From: Streptomyces sp. NBRC 110035 | GTDB taxonomy: Bacteria > Actinomycetota > Actinomycetes > Streptomycetales > Streptomycetaceae | NCBI RefSeq assembly: GCF_000829695.1 | Contig: NZ_BBNN01000022.1 | Location: 124,001-188,000 of the forward strand | DNA: 64,000 nt | Direction: 5' to 3' | Part shown: piece after piece, positions 7,529-15,249 of the stretch | Position numbering within the stretch: the first letter of the stretch is position 1 | How the letters are laid out: every line of letters starts with the position of its first letter | The notes under the pieces: model-generated | Database searches by the model: none | Told to the model about the DNA's origin: nothing | What the model saw: only the letters and a program-made list of their open reading frames with translations | Program-made: the position numbers and the translations under genes

Positions 7529-8857
7529 TCAGGACGCGTCCAGGAACCGGTCGAGCACCCGGACACCGAACTTCAGGCCGTCCACCGGCACCCGCTCGTC
7601 GACCCCGTGGAACATGCCGGCGAAGTCCAGCTCCGGCGGCAGCCGCAGCGGGGCGAAGCCGAAGCAGCGGATGCCGAGCGTGTCGAAGGACTTGGCGTCG
7701 GTGCCGCCGGAGAGCATGTACGGCACCGCCCGCGCGATCGGGTCCTCGGCACCGAGGGCGGTCTGCATGGCGTCGACGAGCCGGCCGTCGAAACCGGTCT
7801 CCAGCGCCCGGTCCGCGTGCACGTCCTCCCGCTTCACGCGGGGGCCGAGGATCCGGTCGAGGTCGGCCAGGAACTCCTCCTCGTGTCCGGGCAGGAAGCG
7901 GCCGTCGACGTGGGCGGTGGCCTGGCCCGGGATGACGTTGACCTTGTAGCCGGCGCCGAGCATGGTGGGCGCCGCCGAGTTGCGCAGGGTGGTGCCGATC
8001 ATGCGGGCGATGCCGCCGAGCTTGGCGAGGGTCTCGTCCATGTCCTCCGGGTCGAGCTCGGTGCCGAGGGCGTCGGAGAGCTCGTCCAGGAAGGCCCGTA
8101 CGGTCTTGGTGACCCGTACCGGCCACGTGTGCCGGCCGAGCCGGGCGACCGCCTCGCTGAGTTCGGTGATCGCGTTGTCGTCGTTGGTCATCGAGCCGTG
8201 GCCGGCCGTGCCGTCGACGGTGAGCCGCATCCAGTGCATGCCCTTCTCGGCGGTCTCGACGAGGTACAGGCGCAGCTTCTCGTTGACGGTGAAGGAGAAC
8301 CCGCCGACCTCGCCGATCGCCTCGGTGACGCCCTCGAACAGCTCGGGGTGCTCGCGGACCAGGTGCTTGGCGCCGTAGGTGCCACCGGCCTCCTCGTCGG
8401 CGAGGAAGGCGAGGACGATGTCGCGCGGGGGCTTGCGCCCGCTGCGCAGCCGGTCGCGGACGACCGCCAGGGTCATCGCGTCCATGTCCTTCATGTCGAC
8501 CGCCCCGCGCCCCCACACGCATCCGTCGGCGACCTCGCCGGAGAACGGGTGGTGGGTCCAGTCGTCGGCGTTGGCCGGCACGACGTCGGTGTGGCCGTGG
8601 ATCAGCAGCGCCGGCCGGGAGGGGTCCTCCCCCTCGATCCGGGCCACGGTGGAGGCGCGGCCCTTGTGCGACTCGAAGATCTGCGGTTCGAGTCCCACCT
8701 CGGCGAGCTTCTCGGCGACGTACTCGGCCGCCCTGCGCTCGCCGGGGCCCGAGTGGTCGCCGTAGTTGCTGGTGTCGATCCGGATCAGGTCGCGGCAGAG
8801 GTCCACGACCTCGTCCTCACCGGTGACGCCCTTGGCCGTGCCGTCCGTCGCGCTCAC
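7529..8857 (-). CDS. M20/M25/M40 family metallo-hydrolase (dipeptidase/deacylase)
   Basis: A 442-residue zinc-dependent M20-family hydrolase, cytoplasmic (no signal peptide). The metal ligands are present in order: His of LLIHGHTDVVP (about 88), Asp of WGRGAVDMKDMD, the catalytic Glu pair of ADEEAGGTYGAKH, and a C-terminal SGGTDAKSF segment. The dimerisation/lid domain (about 190-310) is present, so length is normal. The GTG start follows GGGAGG. Likely substrates are dipeptides or N-acyl amino acids; specificity cannot be read from sequence. It is next to chpH but separated by 143 bp with the chpH promoter, so it is an independent unit. Confidence 0.92.
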   Translation of the reverse strand: MSATDGTAKGVTGEDEVVDLCRDLIRIDTSNYGDHSGPGERRAAEYVAEKLAEVGLEPQIFESHKGRASTVARIEGEDPSRPALLIHGHTDVVPANADDWTHHPFSGEVADGCVWGRGAVDMKDMDAMTLAVVRDRLRSGRKPPRDIVLAFLADEEAGGTYGAKHLVREHPELFEGVTEAIGEVGGFSFTVNEKLRLYLVETAEKGMHWMRLTVDGTAGHGSMTNDDNAITELSEAVARLGRHTWPVRVTKTVRAFLDELSDALGTELDPEDMDETLAKLGGIARMIGTTLRNSAAPTMLGAGYKVNVIPGQATAHVDGRFLPGHEEEFLADLDRILGPRVKREDVHADRALETGFDGRLVDAMQTALGAEDPIARAVPYMLSGGTDAKSFDTLGIRCFGFAPLRLPPELDFAGMFHGVDERVPVDGLKFGVRVLDRFLDAS

Positions 8858-8996
8858 GTGGTTCCTCCCGCTGTCACTGCACTCTTGTCACTGCACTCTG
8901 TTCCCCGCACGCCGTCACTGCTCGTGGGTCTCCCCTCATCCTCCCCCCTGCGCGGCCCCCGCCCCAAGACCGGACCCGGCCCGTCGCACGGCGCCC

Positions 8997-9030
8997 CCCG
9001 GGAACGGGGCACGCCCGGGAACGGGGCACG
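8997..9030. repeat. Two tandem copies of a 17-bp repeat upstream of tRNA-Leu
   Basis: CCCGGGAACGGGGCACG is repeated exactly at 8997-9013 and 9014-9030, followed by degenerate copies (CCCGGGCCGGGCACG at 9031-9045). It lies in the 283-bp gap between the peptidase and tRNA-Leu, which otherwise holds no gene. Confidence 0.7.
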
Positions 9031-9140
9031 CCCGGGCCGGGCACGCCGGGCCGGGCACCCGCCGGGGTGATCGGCCACCCCGGAAAGCCTGGTAATGTTT
9101 ACGTCGTCGCTGCGGGGGAAACCCGCGCGTCAGACACCTT

Positions 9141-9225
9141 GTCCGGGTGGCGGAATGGCAGACGCGCTAGCTTGAGGTGCTAGTGCCCTTTAACGGGCGT
9201 GGGGGTTCAAGTCCCCCCTCGGACA
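9141..9225 (+). tRNA. tRNA-Leu, anticodon GAG
   Basis: An 85-nt class II tRNA. The acceptor stem is GTCCGGG/CTCGGAC with one G-T pair and discriminator A. The anticodon stem CTAGC/GCTAG is perfect, with loop TTGAGGT giving anticodon GAG at 9174-9176, which reads the leucine codon CUC. The long variable arm (TGCCCTTTAACGGGCG) and the T arm GGGGG-TTCAAGT-CCCCC are clear. CCA is not fully encoded (ACC follows). An HNH gene and other accessory-looking genes lie immediately downstream. Confidence 0.97.
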
Positions 9226-9234
9226 CCGGTAGGC

Positions 9235-9263
9235 GAAGGGCCCTTGCCGAGCAGGGGCCCTTC
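9235..9263 (+). terminator. tRNA-Leu terminator
   Basis: Perfect 9-bp stem GAAGGGCCC/GGGCCCTTC with an 11-nt loop, followed by CCCCTTTTCCT, 10 bp after the tRNA 3' end. Confidence 0.8.
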
Positions 9264-9306
9264 CCCTTTTCCTGGCCGCTGAGGGTTCCTGCTCGGACAG
9301 AAGTGG

Positions 9307-10173
9307 TCAAAGCCCGGGCAGGAGCGCCGCGCGGACAGCGTGGTCGCGCAGCAGCGTGAGAGCTTCGGAGTCGTCCATGAAGATGTCCTTGGCGCCCGGC
9401 GCGAGCGCCTGGTGGAACATGGCGTGGACGACATCGGCGGTCGGCTGCTCCCAGATGGCGGCGGCGCAGTCCGCGGCGTCCTCGAGGTCACCCTTGTCGA
9501 CGGCATTGCGCCAGTCCCTCAGGAGAAGCGGGGTGACCCGATACGCACGTCGACGTCCTCGGACGAGGATGCCACGGTTGGGACGGAAGACATTCACCGT
9601 CTCCTTGCCCCTGTCCGTGAGGTCCACGTACACGCCGGTGGCAAGCGAGAGGTGCAGATGCGCCGCGGGGTCCTCACTGCTCGGGTCGATGAGCAGGGGC
9701 GTGCCGTCATCGGCGAGCGGGAAGACGTCGCGCTTCAAGTGGCTGTTGCACAGGGAGCACGCCAGCAGGTGGTTGCTCCCATCGAAGGTCCGGAGCGGAT
9801 TTTCACGGATGGGCTCGAAGTGGTCGATGTCCGTGCCCTGGTTGTCTCCGCAGTACATGCAGCGTTCCAGACCCGGCGCCATCTCCGCCGGAGCGCTGCG
9901 CAGGACCGGATGTACGTGTCTGCGGACGGTCGCGTGCTTCCGTAACCACTTTGCCCGCTGCCTCGGGACGGGAGCCTGCCCGATGACGGCCACGGGGCGG
10001 GTCGAGCGGTACCCCAGGTACACCACGCCCATCGCGCCCTGGCCCAGTCGGCCATCCAGCCGGAAGCCGCCGATCCGCTTGGGATCGCCCGCCCTGAGCG
10101 GCTGCAGCACCATTCCCCACACGCTGTCCCGGCCCGAGCGGACAAAGGCGAGGTTATCAGCGGCTCGGTTCAC
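9307..10173 (-). CDS. HNH endonuclease fused to a truncated Ser/Thr kinase N-terminus
   Basis: A 288-residue chimeric protein. Residues 21-63 (MVLQPLRAGDPKRIGGFRLD...) are the start of an actinobacterial Ser/Thr kinase, including the glycine-rich loop LGQGAMGVVYLG and strand VAV. The next residue, where the ATP-binding Lys should be, is Ile64, and the kinase ends there. From about 68 an HNH nuclease domain follows: CxxC at 105/108, DIDHF at 115-119, and NHLLACSLCNSHLKRD with the second Cys pair at 139/142. The chosen GTG (10173) gives 20 extra residues; ATG 10113 is the likely original kinase start. The HNH core looks intact; the kinase part cannot phosphorylate. Confidence 0.8.
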   Translation of the reverse strand: MNRAADNLAFVRSGRDSVWGMVLQPLRAGDPKRIGGFRLDGRLGQGAMGVVYLGYRSTRPVAVIGQAPVPRQRAKWLRKHATVRRHVHPVLRSAPAEMAPGLERCMYCGDNQGTDIDHFEPIRENPLRTFDGSNHLLACSLCNSHLKRDVFPLADDGTPLLIDPSSEDPAAHLHLSLATGVYVDLTDRGKETVNVFRPNRGILVRGRRRAYRVTPLLLRDWRNAVDKGDLEDAADCAAAIWEQPTADVVHAMFHQALAPGAKDIFMDDSEALTLLRDHAVRAALLPGL

Positions 10174-10256
10174 TGTTCCTGCACATCTGGAGACTCGCCC
10201 TTACCCACGGACACAGTGGTCACGGGCGACTGCAGGATGCTTTCGCGTGGACCGGG

Positions 10257-10475
10257 TCAGGCATCGGCGCTGCGGCGCGCGGCAAAGCCGGTGAAGGCCG
10301 TCCACGCGGCGGGAGTCACGGTGAGCGCGGGACCGGTGACGCTCTTCGAGTCACGAATGTGGACGGCCTGCCGCGAAGCGGCCACCTCTACGCACTGGCC
10401 GCCCTCGGCACCGCTGTAGCTGCTCTTGAACCACCGCAGGTCCTGGGCCATGGTCGTGATCCCTCGGGCGTTCAT
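10257..10475 (-). CDS. DUF397 domain-containing protein
   Basis: A 72-residue DUF397 protein. The family signature is complete: LRWFKSSYSGAEGGQCVEVA, then VHIRDSKSVTGPALTVTPAAWTAF. DUF397 proteins are small Streptomyces proteins nearly always encoded next to an XRE regulator with a DUF5753 domain; some such pairs affect development and antibiotic production. Here the ATG overlaps the stop of the XRE gene by 4 bp (ATGA) with GAGGGAG upstream, so the pair is translationally coupled. An internal start at MAQDLRW would give 64 residues. Confidence 0.9.
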   Translation of the reverse strand: MNARGITTMAQDLRWFKSSYSGAEGGQCVEVAASRQAVHIRDSKSVTGPALTVTPAAWTAFTGFAARRSADA

Positions 10476-11284
10476 AGCTCCCTCAGCAACTTCTCGATGT
10501 AGGCCAGAGACTCACACGGGGTGAGGGCCTGCGCACGGATGATCCCATAGCGTGCGGCGAGTGCGCGGACCTCTTCGCAAGAAGTCACCAGTGTGCTACG
10601 TCCCTGCGCTTCCGTGTAGCCGATCTGCTCTCCTCCCTTACGGGAAAACACCGTGAAGCCGCCGTCCACACCGGCGTTGTCCTCCCGATCGAGCGGCATC
10701 AGTTGCACCTCGACGTTGCGCTTCTCTCCGATCAGAAGGATCTGCTCCAACTGCCCCCGTACCACCGTGGTTCCGCCGAGTCTCCGCAGCAGTACGGACT
10801 CCTCCATGACGAAACTGAACAGAGGCGCGGGCCACTTGTTGAAGATCTCCTGGCGAGCCAGACGCGCCGCTACCCGCTCTTCGATCGTCTCCTCCTTCAG
10901 GAGCGGTCGGCGCATGCGCAGAACCCCTCGCGTGTACTCCTCCGTCTGCAGCAGGCCGTTGACCATATGGGTGTCGTACACCTGCAGTTCGACCGCCTCC
11001 GCCTCCAACCGCGCCGCATCCCGGAAGAACGCCGGGTACCGCGCCCGCGCGACCTCTTCCTTCATCGCCCGCAGGACGCCCCCGGCGTCCAGTACCTCGT
11101 CCGCCTTGTCGATCAGCTCGGGTTTGGGGATGCGCCGGCCGAGTTCGACCGACGTGATCTGGTCCTCCCCGTAACCGAGCCGGGACCCCAGCTCTCTCCG
11201 CGTCAGCCCGGCCCGCTCCCGCAGGAGCCTCATCTGCCGCCCGAAGCACCGCAGGAAGCTCGCCCCGTCGTCCTGTTCCACCAT
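10472..11284 (-). CDS. XRE-family regulator with DUF5753 (Scr1-like)
   Basis: A 270-residue cytoplasmic DNA-binding protein. The helix-turn-helix is at about 12-60 (FGRQMRLLRERAGLTRRELG, YGEDQITSVELGRRIPKPELI), followed by the DUF5753 effector domain (YDTHMVNGLLQTEEYTRGVL ... VQLMPLDRED). ATG 11284 was preferred over GTG 11314 because GGAGG lies 8 nt before it. It is followed by the overlapping DUF397 gene and faces a histidine-kinase-like ATPase gene 248 bp away. XRE/DUF397/ATPase is a recurrent conservon-like set in Streptomyces. The trigger and targets are unknown. Confidence 0.9.
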   Translation of the reverse strand: MVEQDDGASFLRCFGRQMRLLRERAGLTRRELGSRLGYGEDQITSVELGRRIPKPELIDKADEVLDAGGVLRAMKEEVARARYPAFFRDAARLEAEAVELQVYDTHMVNGLLQTEEYTRGVLRMRRPLLKEETIEERVAARLARQEIFNKWPAPLFSFVMEESVLLRRLGGTTVVRGQLEQILLIGEKRNVEVQLMPLDREDNAGVDGGFTVFSRKGGEQIGYTEAQGRSTLVTSCEEVRALAARYGIIRAQALTPCESLAYIEKLLREL

Positions 11285-11531
11285 GCCCGCCGCCTCCGGC
11301 ACCTCATCACCCACGGTTCTGGTACGCGGCCGTACAGGACGGAACCGTGTACGCAGCGCGATGCTTCACGCTATGCGCAGTGACGAAGGGCTGGCCCCCC
11401 GAACGCCCACACGTTCCCTCGTACGAGAACTCGCCTCTGTGTGTACGCACTTGGCAACCACCTGTACAGCCTCAGCCAGTACAGGCGTTTCCGCTGGTCA
11501 GCGCCGTATTGCCTTCGGCAGGCTCACCGCC

Positions 11532-11984
11532 ATGAAAACCTCGGACACCACCACCGCCCAGGCGCCGGAAGTCCCGGCCTCCCCGCACGAGTTCGCCATG
11601 CAGTTCACCTCCACCCCGCGTGGTGCCCGTCTCGCCCGGCGTCTCGTCTCGCACCGGCTCGACCAGTGGGGGTACCCGTACGGCTCCCCCGTCAACGAGA
11701 CCCTGACCCTGATCGCGGCCGAACTCACCTCCAACGCCGTGCGGCACGGCCACGTCCCCGGCCGGGACTTCCACCTCCGGCTGACCGCAGTGCCGGAGGC
11801 ACTCCGCGTCGAGGTGACGGACACCCGCACCGAGCAAGTGCCGCCCTCCTCCGTCCATGAGGCGCCCTGCGACGCGGAGTCGGGCCGGGGACTGCTCCTG
11901 GTGGCCCGGCTGGCCACCCGCTGGGGCACCGACCCGCGATCTACCGCGCCCGGCAAGACCGTCTGGGCGGAGTGTGCCCTGTAA
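11532..11984 (+). CDS. ATP-binding protein (HATPase_c, RsbW/SpoIIAB-like)
   Basis: A 150-residue single-domain GHKL ATPase of the anti-sigma/regulatory kinase type. The N-box is ETLTLIAAELTSNAVRHG (Glu and Asn of the Bergerat fold) and the G-boxes are LRVEVTDTRTEQVPP and AESGRGLLLVARLATRWG. Such proteins may bind and phosphorylate anti-sigma antagonists; in Streptomyces many are orphan. It is divergent from the XRE/DUF397 pair. The start ATG at 11532 lies just past an in-frame open stretch without similarity. Partner proteins are not visible nearby. Confidence 0.88.
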   Translation: MKTSDTTTAQAPEVPASPHEFAMQFTSTPRGARLARRLVSHRLDQWGYPYGSPVNETLTLIAAELTSNAVRHGHVPGRDFHLRLTAVPEALRVEVTDTRTEQVPPSSVHEAPCDAESGRGLLLVARLATRWGTDPRSTAPGKTVWAECAL

Positions 11985-11992
11985 GCACCGTT

Positions 11993-12630
11993 TCAGCGCA
12001 CCGTCTTCCGCGGATGCACGGTCTTGCGCTCCGGAGTGCTGAACTCGTCCGGCGCCCGGCGGGGGATCGGGTTCCCGAAGGAGCCCGTGATGTCCCAGAT
12101 CCCGTCCTCGTGCCTGACCGACCAGCCCGCCTTGGAGAGTTCCTCGATCACCTCGGCGTGCGGGTCGTCCTCCTTGGCCAGGCCCACGAGTCGTTCCACT
12201 TCGCTCCAGGGCGCGACGCGGGCGAGTGCCTGCTCCGGCGGCAGCATCGGGTCCTCGGCCCCGGCGGGGCCGGCACGCGCGATCACGCCCTGGTGCTCCT
12301 GCCACGCGCGGGCGGCCGGCACGTCGTGCTCACCGCCCCCGGTGAAGGTGGCGTCCTGGCTGAGCAGGGTCATCAGTGCGGCCGCCACCGCGTCCACATG
12401 CCGTCGGGTCTCGGGCGGGGCCTGCTGTTCCGCCGCCCCGTCGTCCGGTCCGCCCTGAGGCTCGAGAGCCCCGCGAAGACCGCCCAGACCCTCGCGCCAG
12501 CTGTGATCGTCTCGTCCCGGACCCCTGCGGCCAGGAGCTGGACGTACAAACCGGCCACCAGGAGCCGCACGGGGAGCGGCTGCGCCGACGATCCCTCAGG
12601 GCCGGCGAGTGTGTCGGCCCAGCGCTGCAT
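11993..12630 (-). pseudogene. Conserved hypothetical gene broken by a single frameshift
   Basis: Two overlapping minus-strand frames together make one plausible protein of about 212 residues. From ATG 12630 the first frame reads MQRWADTLAGPEGSS... and LLVAGLYVQLLAAGVRDE; after about 12510 the coherent sequence continues in another frame (DDHSWREGLGGLRGALEPQ ... VDAVAAALMTLLSQDATFTG) to the stop at 11993. Adding one G near 12510 restores GVRDEDDHSWREG and a continuous reading. The second part alone is open from a GTG at 12397 (134 residues) but lacks a convincing ribosome site there. The C-terminal part (EELSKAGWSVRHEDGIWDITG) looks well conserved. Function unknown; sequencing error is possible. 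Confidence 0.7.
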
Positions 12631-12740
12631 CCGGCCGCGGCAGCGTGCCCGCTGCTCAGGGGGGACGCAGGGCACGGCAACCGCGCCGTCGACGACGGGC
12701 GCAGCTCCTGCGCTCCGGGCCCCGGAGGCGACCGGACAGA

Positions 12741-13124
12741 ATGAGCACCATGACCACTCGTCCCTGCCCCTGCGGGCTCCCCGAGACCTACGAGGCGTGC
12801 TGCGGGCGCTTCCACTCGGGGGCGGCCGCCGCGCCGACCGCCGAGCGGCTGATGCGGTCGCGGTACTGCGCCTTCGTACGGCTGGACGCCGGTTACCTGC
12901 TGCGGACCTGGCATCCGCGGACGCGGCCGGAGCGGGTCGACCTCGACCCCGGGATGCGGTGGACCGGACTGGAGATCCTGGAGGCGGTCGGCGGATCCGC
13001 CTTCCACTCCACCGGGACGGTGACCTTCCGGGCCTCCTACCGGGGCGGCTCGCTGCACGAGCGGAGCCGCTTCGAGCGCGTGGGCGGGGCATGGGTGTAC
13101 CTCGACGGGGAGTTCCCGGGCTGA
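12741..13124 (+). CDS. YchJ-family (UPF0225) SEC-C motif protein
   Basis: A 127-residue YchJ-like protein: an N-terminal zinc-binding SEC-C-type motif (RPCPCGLPETYEACCGRFH), then the NTF2-like core with the family signature TAERLMRSRYCAFVRLDAGYLL and WHPRTRP. It is cytoplasmic; no biochemical role is established for the family. Start ATG 12741 gives MSTMTTRPCPCG, two ATGs being possible. The 5' side overlaps the upstream region of the divergent frameshifted gene. Confidence 0.92.
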   Translation: MSTMTTRPCPCGLPETYEACCGRFHSGAAAAPTAERLMRSRYCAFVRLDAGYLLRTWHPRTRPERVDLDPGMRWTGLEILEAVGGSAFHSTGTVTFRASYRGGSLHERSRFERVGGAWVYLDGEFPG

Positions 13125-13227
13125 GCCAGCTCACCCACTCCCGTTCACCGGGCTCCCGTTCATCCGACCCCGCTCCCAGGGGTCCCTCCCGCCTGGCCCG
13201 CCCGTCCCCCCTTGCTCCGGACCGCCG

Positions 13228-13277
13228 TTGACAGAGCGGAACGCTGTTCCGTATCGTAATCGGAACAGCGTTCCGCT
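13228..13277 (+). promoter_or_regulatory. Strong promoter embedded in a 43-bp palindromic operator
   Basis: AGCGGAACGCTGTTCCG (13235-13251) and its exact reverse complement (13261-13277) flank a 9-bp spacer. Each 17-bp arm is itself a dyad (GGAAC-N3-GTTCC). A vegetative promoter fits inside: TTGACA (13228-13233) and TATCGT (13252-13257), spacing 18. This is the signature of tight repression, probably by a TetR-type dimer pair, of the hydrolase gene 100 bp downstream. No regulator of that type is adjacent. Confidence 0.8.
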
Positions 13278-13378
13278 TGTCGGCATGGCCGGAGCCGGGC
13301 GCTTCCGACCGCCTCGATCACCGTCGGCCGCACGAGAGCGAGCGCCGGCGGCGGAGGCCATCGAAAGGGAACCCACGC

Positions 13379-14341
13379 ATGAGCGCATCGATCTCCCCTG
13401 CCCACGAAGCCCTCCACTCCCCCGCCCCCGTCCTCTCCGTCAGTCCGGTGGTGGTGCCGGCTCCCGGCCGGGCGGTGGATCTGGAGGTCCGGGTCTCCGC
13501 GCCCGTGACCGGGGACGATCTGCCGGTCGTCCTCCTCTCGCACGGCCAGGGCTACTCGAACCACCTCTCTTCGTTGAACGGCTACGCGCCGCTCGCCCAC
13601 TTCTGGGCGGCGCACGGCTTCGTCGTCGTCCAGCCGACCCATCTCAGCTCGAGGACGCTGGAACTGGACCCCGCCATCCCCGGGGCGCCCCTGCACTGGC
13701 GGTCACGGGCCGAGGACATGACACGCGTCCTCGACGGGTTCGACGCGATCGAGGCCGCGGTGCCGCAGCTGCGCGGGCGGGTGGACCTCGACAGCGTGGC
13801 CGTGGCCGGGCACTCGATGGGCGGGCACACCGCGAGCCTGCTGCTGGGCGCCCGGCTCACCGATCCGGACGACGGGAAGGTGGCCGACCTGACCGAGCCC
13901 CGGATCGGGGCGGGGGTGCTGCTCGCCGCGCCCGGCCGAGGGGGCGACGCCCTCACCCCCTCCGTGGCCGAGAACCTGCCCTTCTTCCTGACCACGGACT
14001 TCTCCGGGATGACCACGCCCGCGCTCGTGGTCGCCGGCGACCGGGACGACTCCGCCCATCTGACGGTCCGCGGTCCGGGCTGGCACGCCGATCCGTACAC
14101 CCTCGCGCCGGGACCGAAGTCGCTGCTCACCCTGTTCGGCGCGGAGCACGGGCTCGGCGGGATCTCCGGCTACGACGTCGCCGAGACCACGGACGAGAAC
14201 CCCGCGCGGGTCGCCGCGGTGGCGCGGCTCACCTGGGCCTACCTGCGCAGCCGGTTCCACCCGGGGGATCCCGCCTGGCAGGAGGCGTGCGACGCGCTGA
14301 CGGCCGGCCCCGACCCGCTCGGCCGGGTCGAGTCCAAGTAG
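13379..14341 (+). CDS. Alpha/beta hydrolase (chlorophyllase/dienelactone-hydrolase-like)
   Basis: A 320-residue cytoplasmic alpha/beta hydrolase. Visible features: the oxyanion segment VVLLSHGQGYSNHLSSLNGY, the nucleophile elbow GHSMGGHTA (Ser nucleophile), a Asp-containing VVAGDRDDSAHL segment and a late His in FGAEHGLGGISGY, which complete a plausible catalytic triad. There is no signal peptide. ATG 13379 is preceded by AAAGGGA. Its promoter lies inside the large palindrome at 13235-13277, so expression is probably inducible. Substrate unknown; an ester of plant or antibiotic origin is possible. Confidence 0.88.
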   Translation: MSASISPAHEALHSPAPVLSVSPVVVPAPGRAVDLEVRVSAPVTGDDLPVVLLSHGQGYSNHLSSLNGYAPLAHFWAAHGFVVVQPTHLSSRTLELDPAIPGAPLHWRSRAEDMTRVLDGFDAIEAAVPQLRGRVDLDSVAVAGHSMGGHTASLLLGARLTDPDDGKVADLTEPRIGAGVLLAAPGRGGDALTPSVAENLPFFLTTDFSGMTTPALVVAGDRDDSAHLTVRGPGWHADPYTLAPGPKSLLTLFGAEHGLGGISGYDVAETTDENPARVAAVARLTWAYLRSRFHPGDPAWQEACDALTAGPDPLGRVESK

Positions 14342-14410
14342 ACCGGACGGGCCGGCGCGGCGGACCGGGCGAGGCGACGCCCCGGCCCGGTCACGGTCAC
14401 GGTCTCACGG

Positions 14411-15112
14411 TCACGGGGCCAGGATGTCCAGTTCCTGGAGTGCGCCCACGGTGATCTCCCGGGTCAGTTCCTCCGCACGTGCGGCGTCGCGCTCGCGGAC
14501 CGCTTCGGCGACCCGGACGTGCAGGGTGACCGCGGCCGGGTCGGGGTCCTCGAACATCACGTCGTGGTGGGTACGGCCGGCGAGGACCTCGGCGACGGCG
14601 TCGCCGAGGCGGGCGAACATGTCGTTGCCGGACGCGGTGAGGATGACGCGATGGAAGGCCACGTCGTGGAAGAGGTAGCCCTCCAGTTGGTGGCCGCGCG
14701 AGTGGGCGACCATGCCGAGGGCGCACTCGGTGAGTTCGGCGCACTGCTCGGCGGTGGCGTTGCGGGCGGCGAGTCCCGCCGCGACCGGTTCGACGGCCGA
14801 GCGCAGCACCGTGAGCGAGCGCAGTTGTCGGGGGCGGTCCGCGCCGGCCAGCCGCCAGCGGATGACCTGGGGGTCGTACACGTTCCAGTCGCGGGCCGGG
14901 CGGACCGTCACCCCCACCCGGCGCCGGGACTCGACGAGGTGCATGGACTCCAGGACGCGCACCACTTCACGCATCACGGACCTCGACACGTCGAAACGCT
15001 GGGCGAGTTCGTCGGTGCGTAGCACGCTGCCCGGCGGGTATTCGCCCGCTGTGATCTCGGGGCCGAGGGTGTCCAGTACGCGGCCGTGCAGACCCCGGCC
15101 CATGGTGCTCAT
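14411..15112 (-). CDS. gntR: GntR/FadR-family repressor of the gluconate operon
   Basis: A 233-residue FadR-subfamily regulator: winged helix-turn-helix (about 8-75; PPGSVLRTDELAQRFDVSRS, VMREVVRVLESMHLVESRRR) and an FCD ligand-binding domain with the metal-binding Asp/His set (LRSAVEPVAAGLAAR, FHDVAFHRVILTASGN, LHVRVAEAVRERDAARAEEL). It is divergent from gntK, so a role as gluconate-responsive repressor follows from context. The 137-bp intergenic region has an inverted pair of GTCTkACCTTTGA boxes, likely its operators. Confidence 0.92.
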   Translation of the reverse strand: MSTMGRGLHGRVLDTLGPEITAGEYPPGSVLRTDELAQRFDVSRSVMREVVRVLESMHLVESRRRVGVTVRPARDWNVYDPQVIRWRLAGADRPRQLRSLTVLRSAVEPVAAGLAARNATAEQCAELTECALGMVAHSRGHQLEGYLFHDVAFHRVILTASGNDMFARLGDAVAEVLAGRTHHDVMFEDPDPAAVTLHVRVAEAVRERDAARAEELTREITVGALQELDILAP

Positions 15113-15142
15113 CCACTCAGAGTACGGGGCGGATCACAGGTT

Positions 15143-15193
15143 TCAAAGGTCAGACTTATGCGTCACACCCCCTTGCATTTGTCTTACCTTTGA
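15143..15193. promoter_or_regulatory. Inverted GntR operator pair in the gntR-gntK intergenic region
   Basis: GTCTTACCTTTGA at 15181-15193 on the plus strand and GTCTGACCTTTGA on the minus strand (15143-15155) differ by one base. Each has the GTnnnAC core found in FadR-subfamily operators. The pair lies between the divergent starts. Confidence 0.7.
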
Positions 15194-15249
15194 GTTTCAG
15201 TTGCCTCGACATCAGGTTGTCGACGACGACAGCAGACTGTGAGGCAGCA

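Noticed and set aside
9201..9225. tRNA-Leu 3' end as an integrated element's attachment site
   Set aside because: No second copy of the tRNA end and no integrase gene were found downstream in the window.
12373..13134. 253-codon minus-strand frame as a separate gene
   Set aside because: Only its last third resembles protein; that part belongs to the frameshifted gene ending at 11993.
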